Below are positions 13,201 through 23,598 of a stretch of 64,000 nt of DNA, piece after piece. The DNA is from Prorocentrum cordatum. Lineage: Eukaryota; Sar; Dinophyceae; Prorocentrales; Prorocentraceae. The stretch's first letter is position 1, and each line of letters begins with the position of its first letter. The position numbers were made by a program, and so were the translations under genes. The notes under the pieces were generated by a model. It had not been told where the DNA came from. It made no database searches and worked only from the letters and a program-made list of their open reading frames with translations. The stretch is taken from positions 411,683 through 475,682 of the forward strand of contig CAUYUJ010017960.1 in assembly GCA_963575745.1 (NCBI GenBank). The letters run 5' to 3'.

Positions 13201-15168
13201 ACTGGGGCTGCTAGGGCTGCCGGCGACGATGCATGCTGCAGGCTGGTCTCTCTGGGCAGCCTGGGCAGCGCAACCAACCTGCCCAGCTTGGTCTGCGGGC
13301 GGTGGCGGCGGCGGCGGCGGCGGTGGTGTCGCTGGCGATGGGCACGGCGACGACGTCGGTGAACGCGCGAGCTGCAGTGCTGAACAGGTCGGCGTATCTG
13401 GCGTATCTGGCGTATCTGGCGCATCCAGGGCGGGCAACTCGACGGCGACGCAGGTCGGCGCGCCTTGATCATTGGCGCGGTAGCCGATGTCGTCGACCAT
13501 GTGGCCACACGGCGGCGCTGATCCAGCCATCTCGCGCACCTCCAGCGCCGCGGCGGCAATCAGAGCGCTCGCCAGCTGAACGGCCGCGACATCATCGCCA
13601 TCATCAGCGTCTGGGCCGCTGCCGCAAGCTGGCGTTGCTGGCGTAGCTGGTGTTGAAGATGCCGGCGGTGCCGGCTGCCCAGAAGCATGTGACAACGCAT
13701 CGCACGCATCGCCACCGCCAGGGGTACCAGAGGTCACAGGTGCATCATCATGTACTGCATCATCATCAGCTGCTGCGCGCAGGTCGGTGGTGTCGGACAC
13801 AGTGCCAGCGAGTTGTGACGGGGCTGGCGCCGCCGTGCATGCGTTGGGCTGCAACTGCTGCTGGGGCTGCTGGGACTGGGCTGCCTGCGGCGGGGGCTGT
13901 GCTGTGCTGTCTGCGACTGGGGCTGCTGGGGTCTTGAACGTCAGCGTTGCCTGCCTGGGAACAATGTCAGCAGCCGCGAAAGCCACCATCGGTAGCATCC
14001 TCCTGCGGCGGGATCCCGCCCTCGACGGCAACGCCGCACATGTGCAGCCAGGGGCTGGGGCCCAGCATGGGGCCCTGCATTCCACCGGGGTCCAAGGGCC
14101 CAGGGTCCGGGGCCCCAGAGAGTCAGACAGCGCCCGAGATTGCTGGGAGAGCCACCCCCATGCCCCCATACCACATCACAAAATCTTGCAGACCACATAC
14201 CACAATACCACAATCGCACATTTGCAGATGAGAGGGCCCGCCGTGGATACATAAACACATGCTTACAGTGCTGACGTGCTGACATGCTGACAAGCGGTGT
14301 CGGTGCGCGACCGTGAAGTGCCTGCGCACTGGACCGGCGAGGGAACGAGGATAGCGACTCCGCGCTCCGCGAGAGCGGGGCGAAGGAGCGAATGGGTGAA
14401 GTGCGGGGGGGGGGCGAAGGGGGGAAGGGGGGGAGGCGGTTGGGCGGTTGGGCGGGGAGAGGAAGGGCGGGGTGCAGGGGTGCAGGGAGTGCGGGAGTGC
14501 GGGCCAGGTTAAGGGGTTAAGGTTGTGACCCGCCAGCGTCCTTGTATATCGTAAATCGAACTGATTAGGTGCACTCAGAGTCGAATGCAACTGAAACGTC
14601 CAGCCAACAAGTCTATCCGACGATTCGCCACGATGCCTCTTCGAGGCGCGTGGTTTGGGATGGGCTCCTGCGCTGATTAAGCTCGCCGCTGCCATATCCA
14701 AAGCGACCTGGAAAGTAGCTGCGCGATGCATCTCATGATGGCACGCAAACGTATCGCGGCACATGTGAATGCACCCATTGAATGTCAGAACCGCACATGC
14801 GAAGCCCGTCAGGTCAGTGTCAGTGGTGCGCCTTTGGATCAAGTAGAAGAGGTCGCCATCCTTCACAGATGTAGTAGCATGCGTAGCGAGCACGCACGTC
14901 TGCTTCCCAGATAGCACATCCTCACGAGGTGGAGCTGTGGAGGGGTGGGAGACAGGGGGGAGGAGGGTGACAGGAGGAGGAGAGGAGGAGGAGGAATATG
15001 CACACAGCACCTCGCACTGAACAGCATCGTTGCTGATGGACGTGATTGCAGAGTTGTGCACTTGGCGCACGTGGCCACGCGGCGGTCCTGGACAGCGGCG
15101 TGATCCAGCACTAGGCCGACCCACTTGCCTGATCCCACTGGACGGCGTATCATAGGTTTCCCACTCAT
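10248..15168 (-). CDS. C5-cytosine DNA methyltransferase-like protein, catalytic Cys replaced
   Basis: Supported exons are ?-15011, 14920-14541, 14002-11623 and 10598-10248 (introns of 90, 538 and 1024 bp; GT-, GA- and GA-AG). The start is not fixed: the region 15168-15011 has two competing frames. After a Pro/Ala-rich N-terminal half come C5-methyltransferase motifs in canonical order: motif I (AFSGVDAPGTA, ~12.53 kb), an acidic motif II (AAVEHSSA), motif III-like CLFSDI, motif IV as AGTPRWDFAPLG (~12.16 kb), motif VI as HENSHLF, motif VIII as VRRKRRW, and in the last exon RWITPMELMVAQGFP plus motif X KQSGNTMHVHVVG. Family members use the motif IV Cys (PC) as nucleophile; here the codon at 12165-12163 is CGC, Arg. 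As read, the protein should lack catalysis. One base change or a sequence error would explain it. The role otherwise would be cytosine methylation of nuclear DNA. The joined exons encode about 1075 residues. Confidence 0.75.
11309..11365. repeat. TA-rich microsatellite in methyltransferase intron
   Basis: An almost pure alternating TA tract with a few C interruptions lies inside the intron 11622-10599 of the methyltransferase-like gene. It is simple sequence with no coding support. Confidence 0.95.
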
Positions 15169-16746
15169 TACGTCAACCTGCTACCAGACAACAAGACAAC
15201 CATGCGTGGAAACGGTGCGCAGCGGTACAGGTGACTGGACGGTGACTGGGTGACTGGAGACTAAACAGCTGCGAGCAATGTGCACAGGTAAAGAACTGTG
15301 CAAGTGCCGCGCGCGGTGTCAGAGACTGTGCGAACGACAAGCTCGGCAAACACATGATGGGTGCATCGCGCATGCGATGCCAAAGGTTGATGCGTGTCAC
15401 ACTCCACACTCCACGTGGCACTCGACGTACAGACGCGCATGTGATGGCGCGATGGGCTCCAGCATTATCCTGGGGAAGCGCGGAAAGCGCTAGGCTCCAT
15501 TTCTGACATCCCACTGAGCAACTGAGCACGCTGAGCACTAGAGCTGGAAGTGCCATTGCACGCGGGCGCGCGGTGGCAAATCTACGCCGTTCACACTGGA
15601 CAATAAACTAAGCCCAATGACCCAATGAGGACTTCGGGTCACAAAGCCAACTCCAAGAACCATTACCACCGGATCACGACGGGACCTGGGGACCCAAAAC
15701 TTAACACCCAGGGTAGCATGTCTACGTGCAGTACATGTATGACAGCATGCGCGCGTACATGGGTCGGAGTGTAAACGCATTTGTATACGCACACGGGTGA
15801 ATGGGTAGCCAGCCGAACAACATCTGGTGCCGCAGGGAAACAGTGCTACACCGCATGCAGCTGCTACGAGTCGGCATGCGATAGTGCGGTAGTGCCATGT
15901 GCGTGACCATACTGGCTTGCTAGATTGCTAGAATAGATGAAGAAGGTTCCATATAATGTGATGCGCTAGTCATTCAGCAGCGGCTCGCACAGTGTGCAAA
16001 CGTATACATGCAACGATATGCGCAAATCTGAGGCGTCACAGAGACATCGCTGCACTACTCACGTAAGCGATTATAGCTGAGTCCCATACAAGTCGTGAAC
16101 TACTCTAGCACACGAGGACAGCGAAGCCACCTGACGCACACACTGCAACTGCATCGGGTCTGCGCGTGGCGGCATGTGCACTCAACACCTCCACGCACAA
16201 ACACAACGCGCGCGAGTCGAAACCAAACTACAACAATACATATGTACAAATTATGTGTATACCAACCATTGAAACCAACAGCTATCATACACATACACAA
16301 TCCCTAAACACGGTGATTCGCAATACGTATCATAGGCATAACGTTGTAAATCGCTACCTGCACTTTTAAACATCTATAAGATTAGTTGCGAAAAAATACA
16401 TAATCAGAGTACACACGCGCAAGAAAACTGCTATAATCACGCGTAAATTTACACACATATGCACACAATGTTTGAAAAAACTGCGCCAACAATGTGTAAA
16501 TTATCTGCAAATCTGACACATTACCTACTCCAGCGCGTTGAAAATTTAAGAAAATACAGCCGACAACACATACACTATTCACTAGTATCACATGAAAATA
16601 CAATAAAATCAAATCAGAAAACAACATGCAACTGCTCGATTATATGCAAGTAGCACACAAATGTTAATGTGAAATAATGTTAGATTGAGGGTTGTAATTC
16701 ACAACGGTACATAATTGCAAACTAATCTGCTGCAGTGAATACACGT
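15169..16746. other. Non-coding stretch, AT-rich towards its right end
   Basis: No exon can be supported. From about 16.05 to 16.74 kb the sequence becomes markedly AT-rich with many CA/TG and TACAT motifs, unlike the GC-rich flanks. Small ORFs on both strands lack any recognisable composition. The compositional break coincides with the left border of the palindrome array. Confidence 0.6.
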
Positions 16747-17847
16747 GTCGCACGATAACATGCAACACAGCATCATGACGCGTCGCAGCGACCCGTGCGA
16801 CAGATGATGGCGACGCGTCGCAACACACATTGCGACGCACAACGCGTGTGTTGCAGCTGGCCCTGCAACACGCGAGTGGATGAGTGGTGCGCGATGTGTT
16901 GCAGGCGGCGATGCAACAGGTGATCCGGGTGTGGTGTTGCAGCAGATCCTGCAACAGGTGTTGCATGATATACTGCAACAGGTGTTGCAGGGTGATCTGC
17001 AACATGTGTTGCAGGGTGATCTGCAACATGTCGGGGGAGGGTGGAGAGGGGCTAAGTGGTGGTGGTGCGTTGCAACCTATATTGCAACAGTCGCACGGCG
17101 GTGGCGCGTTGCAGAGCACATTGCGACACGCGATGTGGTGAGTGTGTTGATATGACTGTTGCAGTCCAGATTGCAACGGTGGGTATGGAGGTGGGGTACG
17201 TGTTGCAGCAGATGCTGCGACGGATGTGGCTACCGTCGCAACTGACCATGCAACGCGTGATGCCGCGTGATCGCGAGTGGGCGTTGTTGCAGCCACTCGT
17301 GCGACACCCCCAGCACGTGTCGCAGACCAGCCTGCAACGTGCGGTGGGTGCCAGGTGTGCCGTTGCAGGGCTGCCTGCGACACAGCTAGGGCGGTTGGGG
17401 CTGTGGCTGTGGTGTCGGAGCTCGACGTCGCAACAGACGGTGCGACAGACAACAGATTTGTCGCACGATGATGTGCGACATTCGTGAGTCTGGTCATGCA
17501 CCAGTGTTGCAGGCGAGGCTGCGACGACCATGGACGGAGATACGTAATCACACTGATTAGTATGCGCGACAAGCGTCGCAGCTGAGCGCGCGACAGGCGG
17601 ACTGCCAGTCGCGCGATGGTGTGCGGCGTCTGTCAGTTGAAGTCAGGCGTTGCAGGCGTGGCTGCAACAGCCGATACGTGGTCGTATGTCAAAGTCGTGC
17701 GCGCGGCCTGGCGTCGCATGTGTGCATGGGGATGATGCACGCGGTGTTGCAACGCGCTGGCAGCATGAGGCGTCGTCACGCGGCACTGTGAGACGCTACA
17801 CAAGCTGACGTCACGGTTGGAATGTCAGTCGCGCGGCGGCGTGCGAC
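16747..17847. repeat. Array of 20-bp palindromes GTYGCA-N8-TGCRAC
   Basis: Twenty-one copies match GTYGCA-N8-TGCRAC exactly, starting near 16747, 16782, 16817, 16850, 16898, 16935, 16961, 16984, 17008, 17068, 17109, 17159, 17201, 17236, 17286, 17319, 17363, 17429, 17460, 17505 and 17649. Three near-matches start at 17574, 17610 and 17828. The arm-to-arm spacer is always 8 bp, while spacer sequence and distances between copies (23 to over 60 bp) vary, so this is not an ordinary tandem repeat. Only the second base pair of each arm varies (C/T left, G/A right). ORFs across the array read through the palindromes (for example LQHMLQITLQHLLQ on the minus strand) and are probably incidental. It could be clustered sites for a dimeric DNA-binding protein or recombinase, or hairpin DNA/RNA. 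Confidence 0.9.
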
Positions 17848-20178
17848 GCTGATGCATGAGCCGATATGTGTTGCACAGAGTAACATAACGCACATGATCG
17901 TTGCTACAGAATCATGATATATTGATGTATGTGGGATGTATGTGATATTATCTGACAGTGCGCTTCCTATATCTTGCACAGGCGCGTCATGTGTTACATT
18001 GCTGCATGTGTGAACTGTGTGATATTGTGCGTGTGAATCGTGGATGCGCACTGGGTGTTCATGTGCTGGTTCGTTTGGCACATACGTAATATATTTGAAT
18101 TTTGTGATTCGGCGCATGATCCGAGAATGGCATGCAGGCATGCATTGGGCAGTGTAATCGAGAGTGCACGCGCCTGAAGTATGGTTGAACTCATCCGTGC
18201 ATCATCACTTAGATGGCAACACAACCATTTAGTACATCGTAAATGGTATGGTATTTGAATCAATTGAATGATACAGGTTGCACTGATTGTGTGATTATGG
18301 TGGTGAATCGTCTTACTGCGAGCCTGGTGTGCAACGTGTTGCGATTAGTTCCTGTGTGATTCGTTCAACAAATGCATCGCTTGTTTGGTATATGCTGTGC
18401 TCAAGACTCCCCATGCTGCCCATGCTGCTGCGGTTCAAACATGGTTGCATATATGCAAGCAGCACTCGTGCGTTTGTCTCAGTGAGTGGTGATTGGTTCA
18501 ATCATGCTTTTCAGATGCTGCGATGCTGCGTGACAGTGCGTGGAACGGTGGAAGGGGAGGCCGTCGGTTGCCCAAAAGCCAGACTGCTGCTGCTGTACCT
18601 CTCCTTGACCACGCAGCTGTTGGATGCGGTGCGCGCCTCGCAAACATTGGATTGCCATCGTGGTCAATCGCGTCAATCGCAAGATGCGTTGTCATGGTGG
18701 TCCCAGCATGCCAGTATGATCCAATGCGTCAGTGTGCCAGCTAGGTATTACAATTGCGATGCACTAGCAGTTGGGCATGCGCATGTAGCCGCCTCGATGT
18801 CACCACACAATATCACAACGCGCTTATCCCCCATATCCCCCTATCCCCCCCAACATATGGCACACGTGCGTCAGGTATTGCTCATTGTTGTCACTTGATC
18901 AAATGGGGCTGCACCGCGCAGACGCGTTTCATATTTCCTGCGCACGATGTGCTATTCAACGCAGTACATGCGATATATTGTATCGTATACATACCTACAT
19001 ACCTACAACCTATTCACACGTGAACATTGTGCGCGTAAGATGTTGTTCGCACTACAGCACATGTGCAGAAGTAGCTGCGTAATTATGTCACTATGTCACT
19101 ATGTCTCCTCCCCCCCTCCTCCTCCTCCTCCTTCTCTCCTTTTCCTCCTCCTTCTCCTCCTCCTCTCCTCCTCCTCCTATTCCCCCCTCCTCTTCACCGA
19201 GCCAGCTTGGCGCGGTCGCGCATTGGTCGGCGGGCTGGGCAGTCAGCCCCAGCACTGAAGGCCTGGGGGCTTACGGATCACACGGATCACGCGTCCAGCC
19301 CATGCGCACATGGACATGGTGCGACGTATCACAGCGTCCCTTGGGCAACTTGGGCATCACCGCATCACCTCCGATTCACCTCCCGGGCCCCTCCCCCTGG
19401 ACGATCTCGACGATGCGACGATGCGATGGCGATGGCGGTTGCGATGGCAATGCGACGATGCAACGATGACGCGATGCCGACGCGACGAAGACGAGATGAC
19501 GATAACACGATAACTACGATAGCAACGACAGCAACGACGATGCGATGATATGATGGCACGATTGTTTTTTTTATTTTGTACGACGACTACGATACCACAT
19601 GTGGACCATGTGGACCATGTGGAGCATGTGGTCGCTGTCACCACATATCGACCACATATTATATACCAGTATCCTAACCTAAACCTACTGTCGTCTAAGT
19701 TGTCTAATGTACTAGTATCCCTAGTATCCTAGTACGCGTCTACGCATACGTCTACTTTACGCATGCGCATGCGACGCATGCGAGATTCCTACATTCCTAC
19801 TGGTCGGTCGTCCTTACCTTACCCTGAATTCAACGCTGCACGAGTGCACGAGTGGTGGAGGCTGTTGGCGGGAGGGAGGGAGGGAGGGAGGGAGGGAGGG
19901 AGGAGGGAGGCGTGTTCGCGGGGGCTGGCCGACGACGCCTGTCCGCCACCGGCCACGGAAGACTACAGCGGAGAAAGGTCTCGGACGCGAGATTAATCAG
20001 CAGCCTCATAGGACTGCAACTGGCAAACAGGCATGCACACACGCACGCGCACTCCCGCACTCCCGCACGCGCACTGAAGAAAGTTCTGCCGCAGCGGTGT
20101 AGCTGGGCAGCTGGGCAGCTGGCCACAAAGGCCACAAACAGCAAATCAAACAACTAAACGCACACCGCCGCGCCAACT
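17848..20178. other. Non-coding stretch with simple repeats
   Basis: No gene is supported. Contents include a TG/CA-rich segment (17.85-18.3 kb), a CCTCCTC tract (about 19110-19200), GATGCGATG-type short repeats (about 19410-19545), CATGTGGAC triplets (about 19598-19630), and a GGGA tract (about 19868-19910). An ORF at 18287-18898 (+) has no motif or exon-like boundary and is not accepted. Confidence 0.55.
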
Positions 20179-20631
20179 CTACAAAAGCCGATCCTGGTTA
20201 AGACGGCGCCCGAGATGCGCCTTCAACTCAGGAGTGATGCGCCCCAAGCTAGAAAAAAGCCTGTCCTTGTAGACTGGCCGGCACTCGTGGCACACGTAGG
20301 TGACCCTGATAGAAAGGGGCGCTGCTGCATTCAACTCTGCGATCGTTGCGGGCTGAAGCCCGCCTTTCCCTTGCCTCGCGACCACGGTCTCCTCGCATAT
20401 GTCGCAGACCACAAACTTGCCTGGGGTCGGATTGTACAGGTCTTTCATGTGCCGCGTCGACGCCACCGAACGGACGTTGACCACATTCGACCACGAGACG
20501 TGGCGGGAAAGCGGCCCATAATGATTCTCAGGTCGTTTGCTCGGCAAGCAGGAGAGGAGCGCGGGCTCCCGACAGATCCGCCGCCGCATTCGAGCGGCCG
20601 ATCGGCAGGAGGGCGCGAATCTGAGTCGCAA
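20179..20631 (-). CDS. Small CxxC...CxxC putative zinc-binding protein
   Basis: The 150-codon ORF ends at 20179. Its conserved-looking part starts around Met at ~20451 (MKDLYNPTPGK). It contains CDIC and, about 40 residues later, CHEC, the spacing of a four-Cys zinc knuckle, followed by a basic tail (LGRITPELKAHLGRR). Upstream codons are Arg-rich and may be intron or 5' exon. Neither an intron acceptor nor the first exon could be placed, so the start is open. No family is recognised. The zinc binding is inferred from Cys spacing only. Confidence 0.45.
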   Translation of the reverse strand: MRLRFAPSCRSAARMRRRICREPALLSCLPSKRPENHYGPLSRHVSWSNVVNVRSVASTRHMKDLYNPTPGKFVVCDICEETVVARQGKGGLQPATIAELNAAAPLSIRVTYVCHECRPVYKDRLFSSLGRITPELKAHLGRRLNQDRLL

Positions 20632-21199
20632 TGGGAACGGATGGGCCGGGTAGGGGGGTAGGACGTCAGACGTGGTGCGAGCGCGCCTAGCTCGCCTCTC
20701 TCCTCTGTGCTATGGTTCCTGCGAGTACTACCCTCCCCGTCGGCCCGTCGCGCCCTCCCCGTCGGACCGCCGGGCCGTCGGCCCCCGCCCCGAACCCCCC
20801 TTCCCGACGCACCCAGACCCCACAGCCCAAATGCCCCCTCCGCTCGAGCGCGGCGGCGGGGTCGCGCGGCAGCGCAGTCGGCTGACAGCGCTGACAGCAG
20901 AGCCCGACGAACTCGATGACGCGGCCGTCGACACCACGGCGCCCTCTCAGGTGGGAGGCGACGAGAGCTACGCGTGCATACTGGCCATGGCAGGGCCCCT
21001 GCTGGGCCGGGGCCCCAAGGATCGTCGCGCGCGCCGATCCCGGGCATCCTGGGACCCTGGGGCAGCCTGGGGCCTTGGGGCCATGACGAACGGATGGGCC
21101 TGACCAGAGCTGGTGCATACGTATACGTCGTTTATTTGTGTATACAGAAACATGTATATATACACACAAACAGTCGGACCTATACCAGAAAAACACCCC

Positions 21200-22300
21200 T
21201 CAAGAACATATCCTCCGTTGACCGCAACGTCGCAACGTCCCAGGACCCGTGGGCCCACCCCCGCAGACCCCCAGCCCCAAGGATGCACGAGAACACCCAG
21301 CAAACATGAAGGACACTCGGTGACTAGGCGATCCTCCCCGATACGACCTCGATGTTATACGTCGGTCCGACTGTGCGTATATACATACATATGTATACAT
21401 CGTCGCTTCCGCCGTGTCCTGCGGCGACGCGGAGCAGGCCGCGGCCGCGGCCGCCGCGCCCGCGGCGCCCGCGGTGGAGTCGCCGTCGTCGTAGTCCTCG
21501 TCCTCGACGCCCTCGTCAGATGATGGGGGCGCGCTGGTGGAGACGTCCTGAACGTCAGCCTGAACGTGCTCGATCTGGCCGCACTCGTCGCCGAGCTCGG
21601 CGCCGATCTCGCCGACGAGCTTGTCACTGATGTCGTCGCCGTACTCGTCGCCGACGTCGCCGATGTCGCTGCCGCGCTCGTCACCGATCTCGTCGAGCAT
21701 GTCGCCGATGTTGTCGCCGATCTCGCCGACGAGCTTGTCGCCGATGTCGTCGCCGCACTCGCCGCCGATGTCGGCGCCGATGTCGTCGCCGCGCTCGTCG
21801 CCGATGTCGTCGCCGCACTCGTCGCCGAGCTCGGCGCCAATGTCGTCGCCGCACTCGTCGCCGAGCTCGGCGCCGATCTCGCCGATGTCGTCACCGTACT
21901 CGCCGAGCTCGTCGCCGATGTCGGCACCGATCTCGCCGAGCTCGTCGCCGATGTCGTCGCCGCACTCGCCGTACTCGCCGAACTCGTCGCCGATGTCGGC
22001 GCCGATCTCGCCGTCGCCGATCTCGCCGTAGCCGATCTCGCCGTGCTCGCCGATGTCGTCGCCGATCTCGCCGTACTCGCCGACGAACTCGTACTTCTCG
22101 TACTCCTTGTACTCGTCGCCTTCGTCGCCGAGCGCGGCCTCGAACTCCCTGGCGTTCTGCCACATCTCCTCAACCGCTGCGGCGACTGCAGCCATCTGCG
22201 AGAAACATGTGGGCCCAGACAACGCGGGCGCGACTGTCTGGGTTGCCCTGGGGGCCTTGGGAGACCGCGACCGGATCTCTGCCCGATCCATCTGGCTCAA
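21200..22300 (-). CDS. Acidic Gly-Asp/Glu repeat protein
   Basis: The likely coding part starts at Met ~22196 (MAAVAAAVEEMWQNAREFEAA), directly after a pyrimidine-rich stretch ending TCTCGCAG, a possible intron acceptor. It continues as about 170 residues of GDDIGDELGEIGADIG-type repeats with 3- and 6-residue periodicity, then an acidic DEDYDDGD stretch and an Ala run. Net charge would be extremely negative. The 3' end near 21.2-21.4 kb is probably intron or UTR read-through. The antisense frame is also open as an Ala/Val/Leu/Asp repeat, so the coding strand is chosen on the plausible N terminus and the strand of neighbouring genes. Function is unknown; acidic Asp-Gly repeats can bind Ca2+ or basic proteins, but no canonical motif is seen. 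Confidence 0.45.
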   Translation of the reverse strand: MSQMDRAEIRSRSPKAPRATQTVAPALSGPTCFSQMAAVAAAVEEMWQNAREFEAALGDEGDEYKEYEKYEFVGEYGEIGDDIGEHGEIGYGEIGDGEIGADIGDEFGEYGECGDDIGDELGEIGADIGDELGEYGDDIGEIGAELGDECGDDIGAELGDECGDDIGDERGDDIGADIGGECGDDIGDKLVGEIGDNIGDMLDEIGDERGSDIGDVGDEYGDDISDKLVGEIGAELGDECGQIEHVQADVQDVSTSAPPSSDEGVEDEDYDDGDSTAGAAGAAAAAAACSASPQDTAEATMYTYVCIYAQSDRRITSRSYRGGSPSHRVSFMFAGCSRASLGLGVCGGGPTGPGTLRRCGQRRICS

Positions 22301-23598
22301 ATCGAGCCAGACTCGATGGCCTCGATGGCTCGAGCTTGCGCCAAAACGGCTACGGAATGAAGGAATATCACCCCCTTCGTCCCCTTCGTATCATGGCAGG
22401 GTATCGGGGTATCGGTACATCGGTATATATCAAAATGTAAGTACATCTGGATGTATCGATATATCGGGCTCTATCGGGCTATCGGGCTATCGGGCCATCG
22501 GGGACACGTGAGACACGTGAGACACGTGAGAACGTGAGACTCGGATTCGGGGAATTCGGTTTGGCCTGGCGGCCTGGCGGGGCCATCGCCCATCATGAAA
22601 ATGACGACGCCAAGAGGCCCAGTCTGGAAGCTGCAAACATCCAAGAAAACTGGGCCTTCGAAATCCAAGACGCGCTCGTCACAGGGTCAAAACAGACAAA
22701 ACCCCGCGCAGTCGAGTCGCACGGCCCCGCGCTTCCCCGACCCTCCGGCGTTCCAACGGGGGCTCGCCGGGCTCGCCCGCGCGATGCTTCCCACGCGAAA
22801 CAACCCTAGCCTGTGAAGGATCAGCGCGTTCCCTGCGCATATTGCCACGGGCCTGGAAAGGGCAAGGGGCCGGGCGCAGAAACAATTCCCCCGACTCCCC
22901 GACTCCCGACCCCCCTGATGTCGACGTCAGCATAATTTTCTCGTTTCCTTATGGTGGGATTGTGATATCTGAATCTGGGTATCTGGTTAGGCGGTTAGGC
23001 CACTGGTTAGGAGGTTCGGACGTTAGGATTTGCCATGTACGCGGCACGAAAACAATGACGCCTTCACGCCTGCACTAGGGGGCGGCACTCCGGCACTCGG
23101 AGAGGGCGGGGGGGGGGGGGCTGTTCAGACGGCAGGGGCGTCCTGAGAGGATTCTGGAGGCTTTTGAAAAGCCTTCTCGCCTTCTCGGCCAGTTCTGAGC
23201 CCATCTGCGAATCTGCGAATGCGTACCAAACTGCCCCAACAAAAAAACTCAATGTTAATGTGCGCAATGTGCAAATATCAACACATCAGCATCGGAGCAC
23301 CTGGACAAGAAAACAGCAGCTCAGAACGCGCCAAGCCCAACTCGCAACAGAGCCAAGCGTTTTCTAGTAGACGTGAACGGGGAGACGGGGGAAGGGCAGA
23401 AGCAGTTGGCATAGTGAGGATTTGGTGACCTGTTGATGACGCACTCACGCGCGTGCTCTGCCTGGTATCGATGTCGAGATGTCGATCACAATTTCTGACA
23501 TTTAAGACTACGCTGCAGCACTGCAGCACTTCGATTCACACGATTTGTCACATTGTCATCAGCGGCCCAGCGGTCCTGCACCGCCCGAGCCCATGCAA
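22301..23598. other. Intergenic spacer, no supported gene
   Basis: This separates the acidic-repeat ORF from the stop of the eight-exon gene. It contains TATCGG/ATCGGGC short tandem repeats (about 22395-22505), GTGAGACAC repeats (about 22505-22540), and a G-run (23108-23120). No ORF shows recognisable motifs. Confidence 0.55.

Noticed and set aside
16664-17572. 302-codon minus-strand ORF across the palindrome array
   Set aside because: Its Leu-Gln-His and Cys-Asn-rich stretches are translated palindromes, and plus-strand frames across the array are also open, so openness is a property of the repeat.
16747-17847. CRISPR-like array
   Set aside because: Motifs are 6-bp arms with unequal distances and no constant-length unique spacers, in a eukaryotic nuclear setting.
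18287-18898. 203-codon plus-strand ORF
   Set aside because: No motif, no splice-like boundaries, and opposite to all supported genes.
20831-21103. Plus-strand exon-like stretch (AEPDELDDAAVDTTAPSQ before GTGGGAG)
   Set aside because: It looks coding for about 30 residues, but no partner exon exists on this strand and a Ser-rich minus frame overlaps it.
21200-22300. Plus-strand Ala/Val/Leu repeat ORF (21566-22360)
   Set aside because: It is the antisense of the acidic repeat; it lacks a natural N terminus and opposes the strand of all other genes.
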